From assembly GCF_000003815.2 (NCBI RefSeq), contig NC_049984.1, forward strand, positions 27,270,100 to 27,334,099: 64,000 nt of DNA, read 5' to 3'. Position 1 is the first letter of the stretch, and every line of letters starts with the position of its first letter. The stretch is from Branchiostoma floridae. Lineage: Eukaryota; Chordata; Leptocardii; Amphioxiformes; Branchiostomatidae. The notes under the pieces are model-generated. The model ran no database searches, was not told where the DNA came from, and saw only the letters and a program-made list of their open reading frames with translations. This document shows, piece after piece, positions 55,060 through 64,000 of this stretch. The position numbers and the translations under genes were made by a program.

Positions 55060-55425
55060 CATCCGAAAGCAGAATGAGATCATCGAAGAACTACAAGATT
55101 CCGTCAGGACTGGCGCCCAGGAACTTAGCGAGTTTAGGGAAGCCAACTCTGGAGCACCAAACAAGTGCTACTGAGAAAGTTAGAGCACTTCAGACCAAAG
55201 TAAAGTCTCTACAGGACACTAAATGCAAGTTACAAATGAAGCTGCAGAGAATGTAGAAGGACAAAGCACAAGTACAGACAGATCTTCACGCCACTGTGGA
55301 TACTTTAAATGACAAAATTCTGGACCTTGAGAAGGAAAACAACTACAGAAACAACACATTGAGATCCAACACACCCTACATGTGGTCTCACTCCGTGTCG
55401 CGGACCGGACTGCTATGGACATAAC
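55060..55425 (+). pseudogene. coiled-coil segment broken by frameshifts and the LTR insertion
   Basis: Readable heptad-rich pieces are SIRKQNEIIEELQDSVRTGA, then EKVRALQTKVKSLQDTKC and LHATVDTLNDKILDLEKE, then KQLQKQHIEIQHTLHVVSLR and VADRTAMDIT in further frames. The last piece runs into the LTR element at the ATAAC target site and resumes after it. It is one gene remnant, plausibly continuous with 54814. Confidence 0.5.
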
Positions 55426-55619
55426 TGTTATGAGCCGGTGGTAAGGCTATTTAAGAATTGCAAATAACTAGCCGCACATTGAACATTTCAGGAGCACATG
55501 GTTTATTGTGTCCCTTCTCCAGGATTCTAACACCAGAATGAGGTCACAGGACTACTCTACTTCTAAAATAGGGGGGTTGGGGTAGGAGAGATCACATAGT
55601 TCACAGTGTGTTCATAACA
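55426..55619 (-). repeat. 3' LTR of the element
   Basis: 194 bp, TG...CA ends, paired with 57175-57368. Confidence 0.92.
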
Positions 55620-55630
55620 TTCCTCCCCTT
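55620..55630 (-). promoter_or_regulatory. polypurine tract
   Basis: Minus-strand AAGGGGAGGAA directly abuts the 3' LTR, the expected site for plus-strand DNA priming. Confidence 0.75.
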
Positions 55631-57154
55631 ACCGGAGAAGATTGACAAGTCAATCTGAATAATCATAAAATTATGAAAACACTGGGTAGGCTACTTAAGT
55701 TACGTTACGGGTATTATAAGGGAGCTACAAAAATAAAGAATGTTGACACTTCTGTCCTAGAACATTGAAAACTATGAATATTCTGAGAAGATAATGACTG
55801 TTACAATATTAAGCATATAGATATGGGGATATGGAAACATAAAAATATGGAAATGGATCTAATTCGTATAGCAGTGAGTTGCACTTCAGAAGACAAACCC
55901 TATAGCTCTACATAAAGAGAACCAGCTGAATGTCTGGCACACTGAGGCACAAACTACATACAAATTACATGACGACAGTGAAGTTTGTTTGGCTGTTGCA
56001 AAAATTACAACTTAGGAACAGGTATTGTATAGCAATGTATAATATGCTTCAGAAACAAACCCTGGCTGATGTAAGAGAAAACCAGCTGGATGCTTGGCAC
56101 ATCATACACTTATAATCTACATGCATACATTACTGAAAAACATAAAAGTCACAATTTTGTACTGGTTAAGTAAGCCTTACAATTCGGTAAACAGAGAAGT
56201 GTGAGGAATGTACAATACGTCACCACTGGGAATAGCTTAGAAGTTGTTTTTCTCTGGGCCCTGGCCCACCCAAGGCTAGCATAATTGCTACCACATGTGC
56301 TGGAGTAGGACTGGGCTTGCTTGTGAGAACACGTGGCACATGGAATATGGATAAAAAGGGAATTCAGAATAAATCTGCAAATAAAACAAAGATCGAAGCA
56401 ATACAAATCAAAACTGGGGTGTAAATTTTACTGTAGAAGTCAGTCAATGTTTGAAATGTCTCTGCGACAGTTCGGTAAATCCTTTGTGTGGTTTTGCTGG
56501 CTGGATATGTGTTGAATTTTTCTGGGGAGTCCACAGCATGCACGATGAAAGATTCCAGAACGATCCTTCGCTTCTGTTCTACCCGACGACTGGAAGCTTG
56601 CTTTACCGCTCCAGGAGTAGACTCTAAGACCTGAACACATGCCTGCTTTCTCTCCCTCCATAAGAATTACCCGCACGGGAAATGTAACAGCAGAAGTTCA
56701 CGTTCTGAAGGCTTCTCTCTTGAGATGGGATTGACCTTCGGTGCCACCCGGACTTTAGAAGCGATCAAGCTGAACGCCCCGCTCTGACGGCAAAATGGAA
56801 GACTGGAAATACAGTGCTGTGTTGAAAGAAGCCTGGGTCTACAAGATGGAGTTCGGAGCTCACTTCTCAGCCGTTCTGACAGTAGAGTTTTCCGCCAGGG
56901 TACAGTTCATTCCCTCTTCCTCGTTTTTAAACGCTGGTACTCCTAGTTGACTGCATCCAGTAAATGTAGGGTACATGTATAATACTGCTGGAGGTTTGTC
57001 CATGGAGTATAGTGACAGTGTTCCAATCGATCTCGCCCTCCCACTGCGGCGTAGCACATGGTCTGGCACATGGTGGAAAAGTATTCAGCTCTGCTGTAAG
57101 TTTTGGAGCGTTGGATACAGTTCTGTTCCTCTATACGTGCTGACCGTCATCACA

Positions 57155-57172
57155 ATCCTGTCCGTGACGCCA
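57155..57172 (-). promoter_or_regulatory. primer binding site
   Basis: Minus-strand TGGCGTCACGGACAGGAT starts two bases after the 5' LTR. TGGCG and ACAGGA agree with the complement of an arginine tRNA end as I recall it; the middle differs. Confidence 0.55.
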
Positions 57173-57174
57173 TT

Positions 57175-57368
57175 TGTTATGAGTCGGTGGTAAGGCTATT
57201 TAAGAATTGCAAATAACTAGCCGCACATTGAACATTTCAGGAGCACATGGTTTATTGTGTCCCTTCTCCAGGATTCTAACACCAGAATGAGGTCACAGGA
57301 CTACTCTACTTCTAAAATAGGGGGGTTGGGGTAGGAGAGATCACATAGTTCACAGTGCGTTCATAACA
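57175..57368 (-). repeat. 5' LTR of the element
   Basis: 194 bp, nearly identical to 55426-55619. Confidence 0.92.
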
Positions 57369-57373
57369 ATAAC

Positions 57374-58350
57374 CATGCATGCTCCTGTTGCCCCCGTCCT
57401 GCGTGGAGATGCCACAATGTAGAACACTTTTTCATTTCATTTATAAGGGCATGAGGAGAAATCTGAAAGGAGTTGAAAGAGTGGATTTCAGTACTCACAG
57501 ACGGAGGTACTGACAGGTAGTATTCAGGAGGTACTCGTGCTTGACAATGCTGCTTGACAATGCTGAACCAATGACAGCATTTGTTGCTCTGAAACAACTC
57601 CATAAATGGATGCCACAAATAGTGTGAGTGTGAGCCTTTGAGCTTGTAAACTGTATCATTGGAAGTTTACATGCAGGGCATAGGTCAGGCTGCGAGACAA
57701 CGTGCCGGACAGCCCCTTATCACATGTTTATTCGTATTAGAGGAGGTTCACTGGGATTAGACCTCGGCCATACGCCTTGCACACTTCGCCATACTCGCCG
57801 CAAATGAAACCTTAAAGGCAAATCTCACACCAACTCAAAGTCCAACACAATTGTGTGTTCTGTGTTTGAAATGAAATTATGAAGCTGAAGAAGGCTACCC
57901 TGTACCTTGAAAACACAAAGGACAGTCCCGAGGAAGCAAAATTCTGGACAAGCTTTCTGGAACCTTTGTGGCAGTGTTTAACTACCTCAAAGCAAAGGCA
58001 GCAACAATGCGTTACTGCAGGGGGGGAGACTACATTTGACAACGAACACTTTTCACGTCGCTATTCTGCTAAACTGGAAAGGAAACAACATTGTATTTAG
58101 AAGAAGAATTATTTGCTGTGATGGTGAGATTGAGAGTCGGGCCTGCTACTGAAGGACAATTCAGCCAGGTTCCTCATCAGTGAGGCTACATTTTGACAAC
58201 TGTTTTCTTCATGGACTAATCTAATGTACAGAGAATTGTATGAGCTGCCGTCTAAAACAGTTGATGGAGCAGGTAAGACGTTTTAGATAGTACTTTTATA
58301 GTTTTCGTCACTTTTGATACGACGCATCGTCGGGCGCCCGCAGTCCAAGC
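57374..58350. other. no intact gene
   Basis: Just after the LTR element a short frame (CATGCTCCTGTTGCCC, reading HAPVAPVLRGDATM) may continue the interrupted coiled-coil ORF. A frame at 57879-58100 (KFWTSFLEPLWQC) is unrecognised. Confidence 0.35.
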
Positions 58351-58357
58351 TTTTGAG

Positions 58358-58549
58358 ATGGTAACCGCGGCGTCCCCTTGCGCTCAGATAACAGACAGCC
58401 GGATCTACGACCTACTCAAGTTACCGAAGTCGTCGACATTCTTGGATGCTCAAGATGCCTACGTCACATTCATCCAGGAGTATGTCAAGGAACGCGAAGC
58501 TACGGAGAAACTCAAGCCCATCGTGAAGAGTTCATCTTTAAGTCTTTGG
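58358..58549 (+). CDS. exon-like frame, unidentified
   Basis: The frame ITDSRIYDLLKLPKSSTFLD, then AYVTFIQEYVKEREATEKLK, ends at a possible donor (CTTTG/GTAACG). It is coding-like with no recognised domain. The bases at its end (TTAAGTCTTTGGTAACG) are repeated at 59014. Confidence 0.4.
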
Positions 58550-58603
58550 TAACGTTCTTGTTCAACTTAAAACTTGTTCATATTATTATTATTATATATA
58601 TAA

Positions 58604-58963
58604 GGCCACACCAATTCAATTTCTTGGTTCACGGATTTTTTCATAAAAAATATGGAGCGAAAGGGCGAAATAAAAATAAAAATTGTAAAATGGTTGGGGT
58701 AAAGGTAATGGCTAATCCAAAACATACAGAAAAAAAGTTTTCAGCTTGAAAAAAGTACAAAAACACTATTATTGTACAGTAACAGCACCTGTACCCACAC
58801 TTTAAGGAGCTTATAATATAAAGGCCAATTCGCTACACCAGGAAGTTGATGAATGGTTTCATTAATGGTGAAAATTTGCTGAGTGGTAATTTTTATTTTT
58901 ATTTTTTTTCCAAAAAATAGGAGCGAGCGAATCCGTGAACCAAGCAATTAAATTGATGTGGCC
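58604..58963. mobile_element. PIF/Harbinger-type MITE (360 bp) with TAA duplication
   Basis: The left end GGCCACACCAATTCAATT mirrors the right end AATTAAATTGATGTGGCC with few mismatches, continuing through CTTGGTTCACGGATT. TAA flanks both sides (58601-58603, 58964-58966). A 3-bp TWA duplication and a GGCC start fit Harbinger. AATAAAAATAAAAATT lies inside both ends. No coding content. Confidence 0.85.
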
Positions 58964-59204
58964 TAATGTATATATGTTCGTGTGAACAATTATGTGCAAT
59001 TTTTTAAACATCCTTAAGTCTTTGGTAACGCCACCACAAAGCTGATCACACTCCAGAGGTGCACACTGTAGTTGAACAGTGTGTACAGTGAAGCGCTTAG
59101 CTATGTACCAGGAAGCTGCCCAAAGCCATCCGACAAACAAGTCTTTTAATTTAGCGAGAACCCATCTCCACTTCTGACAAACAGTGCTGAATAGGTACTA
59201 GGAC

Positions 59205-59439
59205 TTGGCATTGATGGGGCCTGCCGTAATGGCCAGTGACATCAATGGTGTCACTGGCCTGCTTCATCGTGACAACCCATACACGGCGGCTATCCACTGT
59301 GTATGCCACCGACTGCACCTGGCTGTCTCACAAGTCAGCCCAAACCATCCAGCCTATCCAGAACACAAGCCTGCTAATTGGGAATGTGTACCATTACATC
59401 ATGCAGTCACCAAACAGGCTGGCCGAGTGCAAGACTCTG
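59205..59439 (+). pseudogene. hAT-type transposase core fragment (ZNF862-like)
   Basis: The frame reads MASDINGVTGLLHRDNPYTA and IHCVCHRLHLAVSQ. After a frameshift it continues PIQNTSLLIGNVYHYIMQSP and NRLAECKTL to a donor (CTCTG/GTAAGA). NPYxxxIHCxCHRLxLAxSQ is typical of the RNase-H-like core of hAT-derived proteins with a DUF4371-type region. One frameshift is seen. Confidence 0.65.
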
Positions 59440-59543
59440 GTAAGATATGAAACTAAGTAAAATAAAATAGATATCTAAAAAATTCAATATGCAGACCAAC
59501 ACATAACCGTAGAGTTACACTGTATTCTATGTTATGATTCCAG

Positions 59544-59700
59544 GTGGATATCCTTGGGGAGGACGGCATCAAACTAAAAAAAAAGTTTGAGATCAGGTGG
59601 CTCAATATGGGGGAGGCTGTCCACAGTGTTCTGCACTGGCAATGTACACTGAGGGGCGGGCAGCAGATGGAGATCCAGGCGCCATCGGCATCTACCAGCA
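59544..59700 (+). CDS. next hAT-type exon
   Basis: After the acceptor ATGATTCCAG the frame reads VDILGEDGIKLKKKFEIRWL and NMGEAVHSVLHW, matching the conserved xxRWLxxxxAxxxxL step that follows the CHR block in hAT proteins. It then loses similarity and stops near 59706. Confidence 0.55.
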
Positions 59701-60111
59701 ACTGAGCAGCTTTCTGCTTGTGGCCCGCCTCCACTTGCTGGTGGACCATCAAACAAAAGAAAATACGTTCCCTCTAAAAATGTGAAGGTGGAATTTATAG
59801 GGGAGGAGTGCACACAAGATCTAGGAGGGCCAAGAAACGAAATGTTTCGTCTGGCCCTTCAGGGCTTGTTTGAGACCTGTGGGCTTTTTGAGCCCAGTCC
59901 CGACGGCTACTTGCCCGTAAACTCCCCTGTGGCGTTGATTCAGGGGGACTTTGTCGTGGCAGGCAATGCCATGGCAATGTCCGTGGTGCACCTTGGGCCA
60001 TCTCCCAGTTACTGCCATCCTGCCATTGTGGCAGCTTTGTCAGGGGAAAGGCTGCCAGACATGACCCAGTACAGCCCTGTTGACCCCGCCATGGCAGCAT
60101 TTGTTGAGGAG
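59653..60111 (+). CDS. HECT domain exon (G2E3-like)
   Basis: The frame is open from 59653; the domain starts near 59780 with VKVEFIGEECTQDLGGPRNE, then LFEPSPDGYLPVNSPVALIQ and DFVVAGNAMAMSVVHLGPSP, and ends at a donor (GAGGAG/GTAAGC). This is the N-terminal half of a HECT ubiquitin-ligase domain of the G2E3-like type; the usual FxGExGxDxGGPRxExF start is altered (ECTQDLGGPRNE). The catalytic Cys lies in the C-lobe, not found here. It follows the hAT exons at 59205 and 59544 on the same strand. It is intact in this exon. Confidence 0.75.
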
Positions 60112-60927
60112 GTAAGCTTAACAAAAAAAAGTTGGAAACTTGATTTTGATCTGTATATCTCAATATATACTCTATCAATTGTTGTGTACATCTTTATAAA
60201 GCTTGTTTATTGCCCCTTACAATATTGTTCCATTTGTTATAGTCGTATATTAAGTATTTCATCAGTTTTGTCATCCACTTGCCTGGTTAGCGTTGGTGTT
60301 TGACCTTTTGACTTTAGGATAATGACAATTGTCACATCAGTGTAAAGGGTAATAAAAGCTGTACATCTTGCCTGTTCAATGATACATAATGCCATATAAT
60401 TGTCAGTTTGTCTAGTAACCAAAGATGACTGACTGATCAAATTCATTTTCATGAATGTTAGTGCTGTACATGTTAGTCTTGAAAACAAGTACATTTTAAT
60501 CATGGCTCCCCATAGACTCATAAACACACCAACACGTAATAGTCATGTCTCGGAATAGGATACTGACCACGTGTCACGTTTAATAACTTCCAAATCTCAC
60601 CGGTGTGTTTACAGCTATACAGAGCCAGCCGCAGCACCTGTAGAGCCATGGAAACCTCCTACCCGATTGGATGTTGTTGTCATTAAAAATCATCCCTTTG
60701 ATAGTTTGATACTGTAGTGAAGGAACGAAGCACCAGACCCAAAACAGTTTCCACCATCTCAATGCTCCACTCAAAGGCCAAACTGGTGTTCGACAGTATC
60801 ACCGTATGGACATGTCCAAAATATTGCCACATGACCGTATTGGAATTTAGTTTGCTATACTTGGGTGCTGTGTGTAGATCTATTCTGTGATGTTACCCTG
60901 ACATAAACATTCTTTTCAACATATTAT
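60112..60927. other. no gene seen
   Basis: Intron-like sequence after the HECT donor; no second HECT exon recognised. Confidence 0.4.
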
Positions 60928-61239
60928 TTGCTAGACTGTTCTTTGTGTGCAGTTGACATGTGGCGCTTTAGCTGTCTCTTAAAGATGATGTGCATTGTAA
61001 GGAGCATTGGAGTTCCCTCCTGGAAGTTTGTGTTTTTGTTGAACAGGAGTTTTATTAAGTTTGATGCTTATATGTTTGAATCCATTGTAGGCACAATCAA
61101 TTCTCGAAGGAAACCTTTCTCACTTTCAGATCAGACTGACTACACATTTGATGAGACCCTATCAAGCAGTGATGCTGACTCCACCAAATCTGCAATATCG
61201 ATACAATACAACTTGTGCAGTCAACAAACAACAACATAA
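60928..61239 (+). CDS. unidentified 103-codon frame
   Basis: Open from ATG; the middle and end (FESIVGTINSRRKPFSLSDQ, then DETLSSSDADSTKSAI) have coding-like composition. No domain recognised. Confidence 0.25.
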   Translation: MLDCSLCAVDMWRFSCLLKMMCIVRSIGVPSWKFVFLLNRSFIKFDAYMFESIVGTINSRRKPFSLSDQTDYTFDETLSSSDADSTKSAISIQYNLCSQQTTT

Positions 61240-61325
61240 GTCTCTATCGTATTCAGCATTGGAGTGGACACCCACATGTATTCCAGTTATGACTATTTAA
61301 AAAAAAGCGGACCGAAGACAGAATC

Positions 61326-61661
61326 ATGTCAACATCCCAAAGTCCTTGGCACAGTCTGAGAGGCTTACGAAAAGAGGCGAGTGAATGCAGAGAGGCTGCA
61401 GAGTTTGCTCAGGAGAGAATGCGCAGGTTCGGATTGTTAGGTATACAAGCAGCTGGCCTGATTTACTCAACAAAATGGGTGCAACTGTCAGGGACAACAT
61501 ACACCAAAGATCATGATGGAATTATTGCATTTGGTACCTGTGACGACCACCACCATCAAACACGTGGTCCAGGACCAAGTCACGCTGATGGTGCAGGTCA
61601 CACAGACCCTGCAACCATCACGGTGATGCAGGTCACACAGACCCTGCAACCATCACGGTGA
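61326..61661 (+). CDS. unidentified frame ending in a tandem repeat
   Basis: ATG opens STSQSPWHSLRGLRKEASEC and REAAEFAQERMRRFGLLGIQ, helical and coding-like. The frame then enters the 35-bp repeat, where it ends. The repeat period is not a multiple of three, so unit number changes the frame. Confidence 0.35.
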   Translation: MSTSQSPWHSLRGLRKEASECREAAEFAQERMRRFGLLGIQAAGLIYSTKWVQLSGTTYTKDHDGIIAFGTCDDHHHQTRGPGPSHADGAGHTDPATITVMQVTQTLQPSR

Positions 61662-61831
61662 TGCAGGTCACACAGACCCTGCAACCATCACGGTGATGCA
61701 GGTCACACAGACCCTGCAACCATCACGGTGATGCAGGTCACACAGACCCTGCAACCATCACGGTGATGCAGGTCACACAGACCCTGCAACCATCACGGTG
61801 ATGCAGGTCACACAGACCCTGCAACCATCAC
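61586..61831 (+). repeat. 35-bp tandem repeat, seven copies
   Basis: GATGCAGGTCACACAGACCC plus TGCAACCATCACGGT recurs every 35 bp, nearly identical. The first and last copies are slightly diverged. Confidence 0.95.
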
Positions 61832-62400
61832 AGTATCCAACCAACCTTGAGCTGGAGCACGTAATGGCGAAATCTTGTCTGGAATCACTTTTTCAACCGG
61901 GTGCGGGGAAAGGGACAGATTATAAGAGGCCTGATCCCCTGGCCATTTGGTTTGTACAACGTCCTTTGTCAGTATTAATTTCTCCCGTGTGAGAAACAAA
62001 AGTACCGAGTGAAGACTTAACAGCGGCAAGTTCAGAACAGGCAACCAATTCTGCGTCGGCTCAAAATGCAAATTAAGCCAATGCTCAGTGAAGGCTAAAG
62101 TGACATTGCAAAGGAAGAACTCATCACTGATGTGCGCCATGCCACCGGCAAACCCCGTGCGATACAGGGTATTCAGTTCTATGGTACAACAGGTCCAGTC
62201 TATCCACCACTAATACTCAGTCTAATACTCACCAAAGGGGCTGTGTGAACACTGACAATATAATCTAACCATTAGTTTGTGTGAATATCTTACACCACAC
62301 ATACAGATCCTACATCATCTTGTCTGATGTCACCCATCACGTACCAACAGCATAGGGAATATCAGAGGCAGCGGCAAGCCCACCCTGTGAAGAAGAGCAC
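61832..62400. other. no clear gene
   Basis: Short unrecognised frames only. Confidence 0.35.
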
Positions 62401-62610
62401 ATGAAATACGAATTTTCTATATCACAGGATGAGGCCATAGGAGACCTCACATCTAATGCAACTAAAGTTGCTGCTGACCTTGTGGATGACTACGATGGGT
62501 TCTCTCTTGGTATCATCACAATGACCATGAAGGGGAATTATGAGGAGTTGTTCAAGTTGTATGCAAGATGCCATCACTTCTCCACAGCCAAACCACTGAA
62601 TGAAGACTAA
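62401..62610 (+). CDS. exon-like frame, unidentified
   Basis: ISQDEAIGDLTSNATKVAAD, then YEELFKLYARCHHFSTAKPL, to TAA at 62610. A donor (ACTGG/GTAAGT) follows ten bases later, so the stop may be secondary. The next exon-like segment is at 62730. Confidence 0.4.
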   Translation: MKYEFSISQDEAIGDLTSNATKVAADLVDDYDGFSLGIITMTMKGNYEELFKLYARCHHFSTAKPLNED

Positions 62611-62729
62611 GTATCATTACTGGGTAAGTTACATACATTTTTGTCAGAATGACCCACACACACAACCAAAAACCATTCAGGAATTCTTGTTGACAGCAGC
62701 TTTATAATATCTATTCTTTGTGTTTTCAG

Positions 62730-62977
62730 ACACAGATAAGAAGTTCCTGTCATTTTACAGACAGACCTTCCCCGCTGGCACCATCCCTATCAAGATACAT
62801 CTCCTGGAAGACCCTGTTGCACCCTGGATAAGGAGATGGATGTTTGGAGTGGGCTCCCATGGAGAATGTCTGAGAGAATCCAGGCTTACAGATGTGGTCA
62901 TTGGGATGGGGACCAACGCAATAGAAATGAAGCTTCTGACCTCTCTTGTGGAATGCTATAACTGCCATTCCAAGTGA
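62730..62977 (+). CDS. exon of multicopy transposon-like family (HLLED motif)
   Basis: After the acceptor TGTTTTCAG the frame reads FLSFYRQTFPAGTIPIKIHL, then LEDPVAPWIRRWMFGVGSHG and ends at 62977. FYxxxFPxxTIxxKxHLLEDxVxxWIRRWxFGxGxxGE is a motif I recall from uncharacterised multicopy proteins with long coiled coils in marine invertebrates; the later part has drifted (ECLRES). Confidence 0.5.
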
Positions 62978-63167
62978 AGGACAGATGTGGGCCTATGACA
63001 AGCTAAATATTATGGATCGGGTACAGCTCATTGACATATTGTAAGTTTCACTCTGTAGTTCTTGTTTTTTCTGTAATCTGGAGAAAAGATACCATGTTCT
63101 CAACATTGGGCACTTTATTGTGATGTTCATAATTTTATCAACATGAAATGACTGAACTATGTTTCAG

Positions 63168-63267
63168 GCACGCACGTTGTTTCCTACATTGGAACAACAG
63201 AGGGAAAAGTTTCTTAAGGACAAAGAGAACCACTGTGCCGTGTCATTGCAATATGCAAAAATGAATG
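63168..63267 (+). CDS. likely next exon of the same gene
   Basis: Bounded by TATGTTTCAG and GAATG/GTAAAA. The peptide FPTLEQQREKFLKDKENHCA followed by LQYAKMN is helical and without stops. Confidence 0.4.
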
Positions 63268-63279
63268 GTAAAATAATAA

Positions 63280-63495
63280 ATGCACATTAAATTTTTAGTG
63301 GTATTTATAATAGCCCCTGACTGGGAACATATCCCGCCGAAATCTGTGAAAATGTTACATTCATGTATTATTTACTCTGGTGATATTTTAAATGTTAGAT
63401 TTAATTCCTTGTTGATTGCTGAGATGCTGAATTGGACATGGGTTGTTGTGCCGGCGAGATCCTTACCACCTGATGACTTAGGAGATGACCGTCAG
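63280..63495 (+). CDS. possible exon ending at 63495
   Basis: The 3' part (LLIAEMLNWTWVVVPARSLP, then DDLGDDRQ) ends at a strong donor (GTCAG/GTAAGA). The 5' boundary is unknown. Confidence 0.3.
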
Positions 63496-63834
63496 GTAAG
63501 AACACAAAAATTCTTGTACATAAAATGTATCATAGCTTTCTTTAAGTAGGACATTTTATGATCATGCGGGCATGCGTCAGGACTTAAGTGAGATAGACAT
63601 GATACGAAATGAAGAAGACGTAGAATGGCTCAAAAGTCGCTTCAAATAAGAGTCATTTAAGTCTTAGTGTCCAAGTTCAAAGCTTTCAATCACCTACATG
63701 ACCCTACTATGATGCTACATGAGCTGATGGTACACCAGCTTAGTGATGACCCGCTGAAGATCCGGTCACCTTCCACGGATGACATGATGAGGATGATTGT
63801 TTACCTGTAATGTCCTGTAAACTTTTTCTTTCAG

Positions 63835-64000
63835 CTCAAGGAAGACGACGGACACATAAGGGTCAGCAATGTGCAAACGGCTTATGCCACCAGCGTGCAG
63901 CACTGAGATGTGTAGCCAAGAAGTGTAGACAGTGCTGCAAGAAATCACTCAGATGTTGTGATGTGGGAGGTCATAGAAGTGCCAAATACAAGCTAAAAGA
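63835..64000 (+). CDS. Cys-rich exon running off the window
   Basis: After the acceptor TTTCTTTCAG one frame stays open to the window end: GRRRTHKGQQCANGLCHQRA, then LRCVAKKCRQCCKKSLRCCD. Nine Cys occur in about 33 residues, with C-x4-C twice plus CC pairs, which suggests zinc binding. The start is basic. The two overlapping frames have stops. Confidence 0.5.

Larger units (their letters stand above)
55426..57368 (-). mobile_element. non-autonomous LTR retrotransposon (1943 bp), complete
   Basis: Two 194-bp direct repeats (55426-55619, 57175-57368) differ at only about two positions. Each starts TGTTATGA and ends TCATAACA. ATAAC flanks both outer ends (55421-55425, 57369-57373). On the minus strand a PBS-like TGGCGTCACGGACAGGAT follows the 5' LTR, resembling the complement of an arginine tRNA 3' end with mismatches, and a polypurine tract AAGGGGAGGAA (55620-55630) abuts the 3' LTR. 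The internal 1555 bp has no gag or pol frame. The minus-strand LTR carries AATAAA. Confidence 0.92.

Noticed and set aside
57361-57618. Minus-strand 85-codon frame beside the LTR element
   Set aside because: It starts inside the LTR and its peptide has no recognisable family.

Overview
The window is animal nuclear DNA, most likely from a lancelet (Branchiostoma). Evidence seen directly: short open stretches bounded by AG/GT splice signals, no operons or prokaryotic signals, many short DNA transposons with terminal inverted repeats (TIRs), a tRNA-headed SINE and a 5.2-kb satellite. The lancelet call rests on my recognising several repeat and gene families from memory, so it is inference. One 100-base assembly gap lies at 46679-46778. 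I found no tRNA, rRNA or CRISPR and no complete intact gene.

Layout. 0-5 kb: edge of a piggyBac-like element, a MULE-associated exon, a copy of a multicopy gene segment cut by a second piggyBac-like element, a CACTA-like remnant, then short fragments (zinc-binding finger, bHLH-like). 5-12.8 kb: mostly non-coding, with a repeated 15-mer, hairpins, a 173-bp MITE and a TG microsatellite. 12.8-18 kb: a satellite of about 27 units of about 194 bp. 18-20 kb: a minus-strand retroelement gag remnant. 21-24.7 kb: the best gene model, five plus-strand exons leading into a protein kinase domain, with a SINE in intron 2. 25-37.5 kb: a piggyBac-like element with intact TTAA flanks, a MULE transposase remnant, gag-like fragments, MULE-like and pogo-like MITEs, a CACTA-like remnant and a broken RecQ-like helicase. 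38-46 kb: scattered exons, including a kinase C-lobe and a LINE reverse transcriptase fragment. 46-52 kb: exons of several multicopy families, a Harbinger-like and a hAT-like fragment, and a 33-bp minisatellite. 53-64 kb: coiled-coil exons broken by a 1.94-kb non-autonomous LTR element, a Harbinger MITE, a hAT fragment next to a HECT exon, and exons running off the right edge.

How the parts relate. Many coding pieces occur twice in the window as diverged copies in the same orientation (742/50913, 2170/34011, 4108/44346, 24628/49783, 35578/46066, 38960/53760, 43568/54880). They look like exons of a few large multicopy gene families, some probably transposon proteins, duplicated and then broken by insertions and frameshifts. 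Structural calls (TIRs, target duplications, repeat periods, splice phase) were read from the sequence. Family names come from memory without a database search.
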